Assembly (NCBI RefSeq): GCF_001263395.1 | Contig: NZ_CP011786.1 | Location: 124,001 to 188,000 of the forward strand | Direction of reading: 5' to 3' | From: Bifidobacterium actinocoloniiforme DSM 22766 | GTDB lineage: Bacteria; Actinomycetota; Actinomycetes; Actinomycetales; Bifidobacteriaceae | Length of the DNA stretch: 64,000 nucleotides | In this document: positions 10,259 to 20,209 of the stretch, one piece after another | Numbering within the stretch: the stretch's first letter is position 1 | How the letters are laid out: every line of letters begins with the position of its first letter | Made by a program: the position numbers and the translations under genes | Notes under the pieces: generated by a model | What the model was told of the DNA's origin: nothing | Databases searched by the model: none | What the model saw: only the letters and a program-made list of their open reading frames with translations

Positions 10259-11613
10259 GCGCTAAGACCCGCGGATCCTCACCCTACCTGACCCTTTTCC
10301 GCTTGCCTGGAGCCAAGGGGTTCTGCACGGCGGCCGCCCTGGCCCGCATGCCCATATCGATGATGGGCCTAGGCATTGTGCTGGCCCTGAACCACATTTA
10401 TAACAACTGGACCTCGGCCGGGCTTATGAGCGCGGTCTTCACGCTCTCCGCCGCCCTGGTCACCCCCTTCTACGCCCGCCTGTTCGACCGCTTCGGCCAG
10501 CGGCGGGTGGGCCTGGTCGTACTGAGCGTGCAGATCGTGGCCATGCTGGCCTTCGCCCTGGGCGCACTCAACCGCATAGCGCTGGGGGCCCTGTTCGTCA
10601 TGGCCATAGTGATGGGTCTGACCCAGTTCTCCTTCGGCGCCTTGGTCCGCACCCGCTGGGCTTGGGCCCTGGGGCCGCAGGGGGAGCGGGGCGAGGAACT
10701 GCTCAACACCGCCTACGCCCTGGAGTCCGGCGTGGACGAGTGTGTGTTCATCCTGGGGCCGATCCTGGCGGCCTGGCTGGCCACCTCCGTCAATCCGGTG
10801 GCCCAGCTGTTCGTGCCGATCGCCGCCCTGCTGGTGGGTGGCCTCATCTTCTTCTCCCTGCGTTCCACCGAACCGCCGGCGGTCACGCGCGTCCCGCAGT
10901 CCCAGTTGATCGGGGCCGGGGGCCAGGGCGCCGTCGCTTCCCCAGTGGACGCTGGCGGCGTGGTCAAGCCTGGCGCTCACCAAGGCCGGTACAAGCCCCG
11001 CAGCGCCATGTCCCATCCTGTGGTCCTGCTCCTGTTCGTCATCTTCGTGGTCTTCAATATGTCGTTCTCGGCGGTTGACGTGACCGTGACCGCGCTGACC
11101 AAGCAGATGGGCAGGGAGTCGATCGTGGGCCTGCAACTGTCGCTGATCGCGGCCGGATCCTTGTGCGGGGCGCTGATTTTCGGCTCGGTCAAGCTCAGAG
11201 GCTCGCGCTGGCGCTATCTGACCCTGTACTTAACGCTGTTGACCATTGGCTTCATCGGCTTCCGGCTGACCATGGGCAACCTGCTCGTCCTGGGCGCTGT
11301 CGAGCTGGTGACCGGCCTGTGCGTCTCGCCTATTTACGCTATCGGCAATCTGATCGTGCGCGGCACCGTCGACTCCTCCGCCCTGACAGAAGGCCTGTCC
11401 TGGTTGTCGACCGGTTCCTCGATCGGCAGTTCGCTGGGCTCCACACTGGCGGGCATGGTCTTGGACACGGCCGGACCGGCCGGTGGCATGATGATCCCCT
11501 GGATCGTGACCGCCTGCGCGGTACCCCTGGCCCTGGTGGGTTGGGCTTTCAATCGCCACCCGGAGCGCGCTGGCGCAGGCTCGACGAACCCAAGCGTCCC
11601 GGCGCAGCGATAA
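10255..11613 (+). CDS. Major facilitator superfamily permease
   Basis: About 452 aa, with roughly twelve hydrophobic segments in two halves separated by a charged loop (SQLIGAGGQGAVASP region, about 215-255). The N-terminal half has the MFS motif A-like YARLFDRFGQRRVG between helices 2 and 3. The substrate is unknown; general appearance is of a drug or small-molecule exporter of the MFS_1 type. The ATG at 10255 overlaps the acetyltransferase stop. An in-frame TTG at 10219 lies inside the upstream gene and lacks support. Confidence 0.8.
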   Translation: MSAKTRGSSPYLTLFRLPGAKGFCTAAALARMPISMMGLGIVLALNHIYNNWTSAGLMSAVFTLSAALVTPFYARLFDRFGQRRVGLVVLSVQIVAMLAFALGALNRIALGALFVMAIVMGLTQFSFGALVRTRWAWALGPQGERGEELLNTAYALESGVDECVFILGPILAAWLATSVNPVAQLFVPIAALLVGGLIFFSLRSTEPPAVTRVPQSQLIGAGGQGAVASPVDAGGVVKPGAHQGRYKPRSAMSHPVVLLLFVIFVVFNMSFSAVDVTVTALTKQMGRESIVGLQLSLIAAGSLCGALIFGSVKLRGSRWRYLTLYLTLLTIGFIGFRLTMGNLLVLGAVELVTGLCVSPIYAIGNLIVRGTVDSSALTEGLSWLSTGSSIGSSLGSTLAGMVLDTAGPAGGMMIPWIVTACAVPLALVGWAFNRHPERAGAGSTNPSVPAQR

Positions 11614-11821
11614 CCTGAGAATAGTGAGATGCGTCGCCGTCCGCCGGACCTGCCGAGCAGGAACCCCAGTCGGCGCGCCTAAGGTTTGAGCAACGCTGTG
11701 CCTGGCGCACGCGACCCTGGGTCCTGTGAGGGGCTCTGGCGCGGCTGGCGGAACGCCGTGGAGCCCTAGGGCAGCATGAACCGTCGCTCCCGCACAGGTG
11801 GGGGCACTAATAGGAATCTAA

Positions 11822-13714
11822 GTGGAAATGGCTAATAGAGCAACACAAGACAATGAATTAAAGAGCGAGAAGGGGTCGAGGACCCGCTCCCGCTCCGGCG
11901 CCAAGTCAGGTGCCGGCAGGAAGTCCGGCGGCCGCGGCCAGGCCGGTTCCCGCTCCAACCCGCGCAGGGGCGGCTCCCGTTCCGGCGGCCGCAGGGACGC
12001 CAAGCCCCAGGAACCAGCGTTGATCGCGCCTCCCAAGTATCGCAAGGGCTCCATGCGCATCACGCCTTTGGGCGGCCTGGGCGAAATCGGCCGCAACATG
12101 AACGTCATCGAATACAACGGGCACATCCTGCTCATCGACTGCGGCGTGCTTTTCCCCGAGGAGGAGCAGCCCGGCGTGGACCTGATCCTGCCTGACTTCT
12201 CCTACATCAAGGACAAGCTGGACCAGATCGACGCCCTGGTCCTCACCCACGGTCATGAGGACCACATCGGCGGTGTGCCTTACCTGCTGAACCTGCGTCC
12301 TGACATCCCCTTGATCGGCTCCAAGCTGACCCTGGCCTTCGTGGACGCCAAGTGCGAGGAGCACCACCAGCACCCCACCGAGGTTGAGGTCAAGGGCCGG
12401 GACAAGCTCAAGGTGGGCCCCTTCAACCTGGAATTCGTGGCCGTCACCCACTCCATCCCGGACGCGCTCGCCGTCTCCGTGCGTACCCCGGCCGGCCATA
12501 TCGTCGACACCGGTGATATGAAGATCGACCCCTTGCCTTTGGACCACCGACTGACCGACTTGCGCGAGTTCGCACGCCTGGGCGAGTCCGGCGTGGACCT
12601 GCTGATGGTCGATTCGACCAACGCGGAGGTCCCCGGCTTCGTCAAGCCCGAGATCTCGATCGCCCCGGCCTTGGACAAGGCCTTCGACGAGGCTCAGCGC
12701 AAGATCATCGTCGCCTCCTTCTCCTCCCACGTCCACCGCGTCCAGCAGGTGGTGGACGCCGCCCATAAGCACGGGCGCAAGGTGGTCTTCGCCGGCCGCT
12801 CGATGGTGCGCAACATGGGGATCGCCTCCGACCTGGGCTACCTGCACCTGCCCGAGGACACGGTCGTGGACCTGAAGGAAGCCCATAAGATTCCCGACGA
12901 CAAGATCGTCTACATGTGCACCGGCTCCCAGGGGGAGCCCATGGCCGCGCTGGGCCGCATCGCTGACGGCACCCACCGCGACATCCATATCAACGAGTTC
13001 GACACGGTCATCATGGCCTCCTCACTGATTCCTGGTAACGAGCATGGCGTCTACAAGGTGATCAACAAGCTGATCCGCAAGGGCGCCCGCGTGGTCAACC
13101 GCGACAACGCCGCCATCCACGTCTCAGGGCATTCGGACGAGGGCGAGCTCCTGCACTTCTACAACATCGTGCAGCCCAAGTGCGCCATGCCCATCCACGG
13201 CGAGAACCGCCACCTGGTGGCCAACGGCCTGATTGCGGTCAAGACCGGTGTGGACCCGCAGAACGTGGTCCTGGCCGAGGACGGCGACGTGGTCGACCTC
13301 TACCACGGGAAAGCCGCCGTTGTGGGCTCCGTGCCTTGCGGCTACGTGTATGTGGACGGCGACTCGGTCGGCGAGCTGACCGACGATGAGCTTGAGCAGC
13401 GCCGCATCCTAGGCACCGAGGGCTTCGTCTCCGCTTTCGCAGTGGTCGACTCCGAGACCAACGAGGTGGTCTCCGGACCGAAGGTCTACCTGAACGCCGT
13501 GGCCGAGGACGAGCGCGAGTTCCGCGCTATCGAGGACCAGATCGTGGCCCAGTTGGAGGATGCGATGTCCTCCGGCACCCACGACACCTACAAGCTCCAG
13601 CAGCTGATGCGCCGCACCCTGGGCGGTTGGATCTCCCGCAAGCTCCATCGCCGCCCGGTCATCGTGCCGGTCGTTGCTGATATCGCCATCGACGTGCAGG
13701 AGAGCGGCAGGTAG
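11822..13714 (+). CDS. rnj: Ribonuclease J (metallo-beta-lactamase/beta-CASP RNase)
   Basis: Endo/5'-exoribonuclease for RNA maturation and decay. The first 60 residues or so are a basic, low-complexity Arg/Ser/Gly tail (SRSGAKSGAGRKSGG-type repeats), typical of actinobacterial RNase J. The core begins at ITPLGGLGEIGRNMNVIEY; the zinc-ligand motif LTHGHEDHIGG follows, then DTGDMKIDPLP, the beta-CASP domain (VDSTNAE, FSSHVHRVQQ), GSQGEPMAAL, and HVSGHSDEGELLHF. Length (630 aa) is normal for a tailed actinobacterial enzyme. GTG at 11822 has AGGA six bases upstream; ATG at 11828 is an alternative. The 208 nt upstream hold no gene that I recognise. Confidence 0.93.
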   Translation: MEMANRATQDNELKSEKGSRTRSRSGAKSGAGRKSGGRGQAGSRSNPRRGGSRSGGRRDAKPQEPALIAPPKYRKGSMRITPLGGLGEIGRNMNVIEYNGHILLIDCGVLFPEEEQPGVDLILPDFSYIKDKLDQIDALVLTHGHEDHIGGVPYLLNLRPDIPLIGSKLTLAFVDAKCEEHHQHPTEVEVKGRDKLKVGPFNLEFVAVTHSIPDALAVSVRTPAGHIVDTGDMKIDPLPLDHRLTDLREFARLGESGVDLLMVDSTNAEVPGFVKPEISIAPALDKAFDEAQRKIIVASFSSHVHRVQQVVDAAHKHGRKVVFAGRSMVRNMGIASDLGYLHLPEDTVVDLKEAHKIPDDKIVYMCTGSQGEPMAALGRIADGTHRDIHINEFDTVIMASSLIPGNEHGVYKVINKLIRKGARVVNRDNAAIHVSGHSDEGELLHFYNIVQPKCAMPIHGENRHLVANGLIAVKTGVDPQNVVLAEDGDVVDLYHGKAAVVGSVPCGYVYVDGDSVGELTDDELEQRRILGTEGFVSAFAVVDSETNEVVSGPKVYLNAVAEDEREFRAIEDQIVAQLEDAMSSGTHDTYKLQQLMRRTLGGWISRKLHRRPVIVPVVADIAIDVQESGR

Positions 13715-13774
13715 CCAGTCAGTTACGCTGGCGGTTGTGGCGTTCATGGAGTTGACCTCGCTAAAGGTGCGGGT

Positions 13775-13809
13775 AAGCCCCCGTCTCGGATTCGTCCGGG
13801 CGGGGGTTT
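13775..13809. terminator. Rho-independent-type hairpin after RNase J
   Basis: Arms AAGCCCCCG and CGGGGGTTT pair around a 17-nt loop between the convergent RNase J and lipase-like genes. On the plus strand the right arm ends in TTT. It probably terminates RNase J and perhaps serves both directions. Confidence 0.7.
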
Positions 13810-13833
13810 ATGCGCATCTGGAGGGGTCGCGGG

Positions 13834-14754
13834 TCAGATTCCGCGCCCGAAGAAGCGGGGGAGGACTCGTATCCAGCACTTGGCTGAGCGGCGCATCCAT
13901 CTGGCGGCGCGACGGGGCGTCCCACAAAGTCGCTGGGGCTGGCGGATGAGCCAGTCGGCCAGTCGCTTGCGCAAGCCTGTCAGTCTCTCAGGCAAGCCAA
14001 CAGGCGGTAACCCTGTCACGAGCGCGCCGGAGCCGTCGAATGAGAAGCCGCTGAGCCAGTGGCCGAGCAAGTCGTGTCCCTGCCCGCCCCAGACCACTTG
14101 GGCGCTCCGATCATCCCGGCCGGACAGTAGGTGGTTCAGGGGGCCGGTCAGACGATCGTTGGACAGCCGGTAGTCCACCAGACTGCCGATCGCACGGGCT
14201 TTGGCGGCCGCCTGCCGCTCCTGCCGGGTGAGCACCCTCCAAGGATCGACCGCGCAGAAGACCCGGGCCTGCAGTCCCTGGCGGATGGCTAGCAGAAGGG
14301 CCAGTCCTCCGCCCAGGCTGTGTCCGGTCAGGACCGGCTCCGTCTCAGGGTGTCCTAACCTCTGTGCCTGCCTACGGGCCTGCCTAAGCAAGATGCCTGC
14401 TTCCTCGGTCTGGGCAAAATGATTTCCCGTGCGCAGTATGAAAGTGCCGGGCATGGCCCACAGGTCATGACGGGCATCGTCGTTGATGTTCGTGCCGGCG
14501 AATACCACCGTCACGTGGGTGCCGTCCGCCTGCCCGCGTCCGTTATCAGGCGCCGCCACGAGCCCCTCGAATCCGTTGCTTGGGCTGAAGAGCGAATCCA
14601 GCACCCAGTACGAGCCCAGCCGCTCGTCATGGAAGTCATGCCACCCGACCAAGGTGCGTTCGTCTCCGCGTCCCACCCCATACGAGTACTGGCACAACAG
14701 GTTCAGTTGGTACAGATTGAATCCGCCTGGATTCTCCGCCCGCTCCCAACCCAT
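13834..14754 (-). CDS. Lipase class 3-like alpha/beta hydrolase
   Basis: About 306 aa. It contains the nucleophile elbow TGHSLGGGLALLLA (GxSxG), preceded by VVFAGTNINDDARHDLWAM, a strand-oxyanion region like that of class 3 lipases and DUF2974/Mbeg1-like proteins. A late His in WGGQGHDLLGHW could complete the triad and the Asp in CAVDPWR is a candidate acid. There is no signal peptide, so it is probably cytoplasmic. The substrate is unknown. The start is the ATG at 14754 with GGGGAT upstream; a TTG two codons earlier is less likely. It converges with RNase J and lies 120 nt downstream of argH's stop on the same strand. Confidence 0.7.
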   Translation of the reverse strand: MGWERAENPGGFNLYQLNLLCQYSYGVGRGDERTLVGWHDFHDERLGSYWVLDSLFSPSNGFEGLVAAPDNGRGQADGTHVTVVFAGTNINDDARHDLWAMPGTFILRTGNHFAQTEEAGILLRQARRQAQRLGHPETEPVLTGHSLGGGLALLLAIRQGLQARVFCAVDPWRVLTRQERQAAAKARAIGSLVDYRLSNDRLTGPLNHLLSGRDDRSAQVVWGGQGHDLLGHWLSGFSFDGSGALVTGLPPVGLPERLTGLRKRLADWLIRQPQRLCGTPRRAARWMRRSAKCWIRVLPRFFGRGI

Positions 14755-14874
14755 GGCCAATCCCCAATCGTTTCCTCGGACCGGCAGGGTCCGCGCCTTA
14801 CCACATCAAACCATGTCGACGCCCCCTCTATTCCGGGCTCACGTTCACTGGGGGAAGGCACGTCTGGGCCCTGG

Positions 14875-17731
<2,857 letters not shown>

Positions 17732-17774
17732 CGCAACCCTTTCCTCAAGGCTTTCCTCAGAAGATATAAATGAT

Positions 17775-17805
17775 TATACATTAGATTGCATAAAATTACA
17801 CAATT
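17775..17805 (-). promoter_or_regulatory. Candidate argGH promoter
   Basis: Read on the minus strand, TTGTGT (17805-17800) and TATAAT (17780-17775) are separated by 19 nt in an AT-rich patch that stands out from the GC-rich surroundings. The spacing is on the long side. The same stretch (GCATAAAATTACA) has weak ARG-box character. No experimental support. Confidence 0.4.
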
Positions 17806-17830
17806 GGTGGATTGGTTCGCTTCCACGGGT

Positions 17831-18405
17831 TCAAGCCAGAAGGGAGGGGTCGCCCCGCTTCTGGCCAATCAGCCAGGTCAGGAGGGCTTTTTGGGCGTGC
17901 AGGCGGTTCTCCGACTCCTGCCAGACCGCCGAGCGTGGCCCGTCAATCACGGAAGCGGCGACTTCCTTGCCCCGGTAGGCGGGCAGGCAGTGCCGGAAGA
18001 GGGCGTCGTCCTTGGCGGCGGCCATCAGTTCGTCGTTCACCTGGTAGTCCAGGAAAGGCTTGGACCGCGCGGCGTACCCGTCCTCTTCCCCCATCGAGAC
18101 CCAGGTGCCGGTAAAGAAGCAGTCGGCTCCCGTGGCCGCATCGAAACTGATTCTCCTCTGCCCAACTGGGAGCCGGCCTGGTCGATCACCAGCGGGTAGC
18201 CGCCCATCTCGGCCACGCCGATCAAAAAGCTGGAGCGGGTCCGCGTGCTGGGCTTGTCGAAGAGGATGGCCACCGCCTGGGGGCCTGCGAACGGCGTGCG
18301 ATAGTGCCGGTCCCGCCAGAAACGCATGCTCAATTCCAGGACTTGCCGTTGCTCGGCCTGGCTCAGGTCGTCGTCACGTAGGAAGTGCCGTAGTGTTCCG
18401 CTCAT
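17831..18405 (-). pseudogene. argF: Ornithine carbamoyltransferase, internally deleted and frameshifted
   Basis: The 5' part (ATG at 18405, GAGGAG Shine-Dalgarno) encodes the OTC N-terminus: [14 protein letters not shown], then the carbamoyl-phosphate site [10 protein letters not shown], then [11 protein letters not shown]. At about 18140-18150 it jumps directly, and out of frame, to [24 protein letters not shown] and the ornithine-site [13 protein letters not shown], ending at a stop at 17831. Compared with ordinary OTC (about 310-330 aa), roughly 120-130 central codons are missing. Translation from the start would run into the wrong frame and end near 18037. The promoter side, start and both ends are well preserved, so the lesion looks recent. 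Confidence 0.92.
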
Positions 18406-18780
18406 GTTCGCTCCTCGCTGGTGGGGGTGACTTGGCCCCTGCCTGGTATCGTCGTAGCGCTTGTCGTTGGGCGTTCCCTTTTCCGCCATCAGCCGTCGGG
18501 CGGTGCCGGTGGCAGGGCCGTGAGGATGCTGGGCCCTGGTCCATCTCCGCCTGGGCGGCCGCACCGGCTCGACGGGCGGGCGCTAAACGTCGTTGCGTTG
18601 ACGGTCGGGCCGTCTTTCGGGCGCCACTTCATCGCCGCACGGGCGGGGGCGGGAGTCGGCTGCACAACGGCCAAGAGGCCGCAGCGGTACGGTCCATCGC
18701 AAGCGCCCGTTCACTGGTGCTCCAATCTTTCTTATATACTATTGCGCTGCAGTGTATAACTATAAATATGGCGTGTCGTT
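18406..18780 (-). other. Leader of argF: probable collapsed remnant of upstream arginine genes with an AT-rich promoter region
   Basis: Bifidobacterial arginine operons normally have argCJBD ahead of argF; here only about 370 nt separate argF from an AT-rich stretch (18720-18780) containing TATATA-like elements and imperfect TGCAT/ATGCA palindromes that could be ARG boxes. Between them a minus-strand stretch around 18560-18640 reads, in two shifted frames, TVNATT and RLAPA, weakly like the VNA...RLAPPL end of ArgD. The ArgD resemblance is tentative. No intact gene is present. Confidence 0.35.
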
Positions 18781-18842
18781 ATGCATCATTGCCTGCTCTT
18801 GCGTTCCGGCCCACCGTTTCGCTGTAATTGCTGCCGCACGAC

Positions 18843-18894
18843 AGGACCGCCCTTTCTCCGTTGGCCTGTTAGTCAGCCGGGAGAGGGCGGTCCT
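18843..18894. terminator. Strong hairpin between argF leader and RCC1/AKR pseudogene
   Basis: Perfect 11-bp arms AGGACCGCCCT and AGGGCGGTCCT, with further CTCC/GGAG pairing inside. There is no clear T-run on either strand. It lies 3' of the minus-strand pseudogene ending at 18940 and may have been its terminator. Confidence 0.55.
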
Positions 18895-18939
18895 GATTCG
18901 TTGAATCAAACCACGCTCGCTCGTAGCGGGTGAGTCGAC

Positions 18940-19863
18940 CTACTTGAAGCGCATGAGGTTGGAAAGCATTTCGGGGTCTTGATGGCTCAGGCCTCCTAGT
19001 GGGCGGGCCTGGTCCATAGTGGCGATTTGGGACATTTCGGCCTCGCTGAGCTGGAAGTCGAAGATGTTGATGTTTTCGCGCAGGCGGGACTCATGGGTGC
19101 TCTTGGCCACCATAGGGATGCCGCGCTGAAGGAGCCAGCGGAGCATGACCTGGGCCACCGTCTTGCCGTGGGTGGCCGCGATGGATTTGAGGATCGGGCT
19201 GTCGAAAGCCGCCTTGTTGCCCTGGGCCAGAGGCGCCCAAGCCTGGATGAGCGTGCCGTGCTCGGCCGCAAGCTTGGCCATGTCCTTCTGCTGGTTGAGC
19301 GGGTTGGTCTCGCGCTGGTCCACGGCGTTCAGGTGGACGGGTGTGGGGTTGTCTTGGAAGGTGCCGCTGTTGGCGGTCATGCCCAGCTGCCCGTTCTGGT
19401 TGGATCCCCAGCTCCAGGCGTGCCCTGATCCATCGATGGCCAGGCTGTGGCTGCCGCCCGCGCTGACGTGCGTGAAGCTTACATTAGCTGGGGTCTTAAC
19501 TTTTATTGGTACTGAGGAGGCCATTACAGGACGGTCCCCGCCCAGCAACGCTACTTCGTTGCTTCTCCACGCCTAAGTGTTCCCGCCATCTCCAATAGCG
19601 ACTGCGTGGGTGCTTTCGGCGCTTATTTGTTTGAACTTCATGCTGCTCTGAAAGGGCGGTTTGACAGCGACTTCATTCCCGCCCGCAATCGGGCCTTCGG
19701 TGGGTGAGAGGGAGAAACCTTGGCTGACGTCGTCTGCGTGAGCAGGCCGAGGGCTCGCTAGAGTCGCGGCTCCTCCCACCAGGACGGCTAAGGAGATGAG
19801 AGCTATGATGACACTCATGAAGCGAGCGCATAACCCCTCCAACCGGGTACCGGATATACCCAA
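18940..19863 (-). pseudogene. Dead in-frame chimera: secreted RCC1-repeat protein 5' part joined to aldo/keto reductase 3' part
   Basis: Reading from 19863, an N-terminal signal peptide (hydrophobic LISLAVLVGGAATL, then SPRPAHAD) leads into FSLSPTEGPIAGGNEV, the start of an IPT/TIG-like domain, and an RCC1 repeat STHAVAIGDGGNT. An in-frame TAG (19573-19575) interrupts the repeat where RCC1 proteins have Y-A-W-G; the same frame continues as a second repeat, GSHSLAIDGSGHAWSWGSNQNGQLG. Near 19325 the frame passes without a break into DQRETNPLNQQKD...IQAWAPLAQG...GKTVAQVMLRWLLQRG...IFDFQLS, the C-terminal third of a 2,5-diketogluconate-reductase-type aldo/keto reductase. Both parents are incomplete: the reductase lacks its Asp-Tyr-Lys-His active-site half. 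A recombination deletion between two unrelated genes is the simplest explanation. Confidence 0.85.
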
Positions 19864-20209
19864 CTATCCTCAAACCCGCGAATAAGTATCAAAAAATGCA
19901 ACTTAGCTTGACTTATCCCGAGTCCCGAACCGTCAGTTTAGCAAAGCGATTTTTCTGGTTGCTCAACGTAGTGTCGCTGCTCCAAACGCCAGCAAAACCG
20001 GTGAGGACCTGAAGGAACAGGGCGCCACGCGCTTATAAGGCGGGCCTGTACGCCTAGAGCGAGTGGGGTCGCGGAAGGCTGAGGATTTGCGCATGGCTGC
20101 GGTTAAAGTGGTAAAAGGTGCCTTTGCGGCGCGGGACTGGCCGATTGGGCCGGGCTGGGCGCGGGTGAGTGGGCATGACGTGGAAAGCACAGCAGAAAAG
20201 GACGCAGGA

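Noticed and set aside
18060-18827. A 255-codon plus-strand frame over the argF region
   Set aside because: It is antisense to the argF remnant and its leader, is Arg/Pro/Ser-rich as GC-rich shadow frames are, and has no motif or ribosome-binding site.
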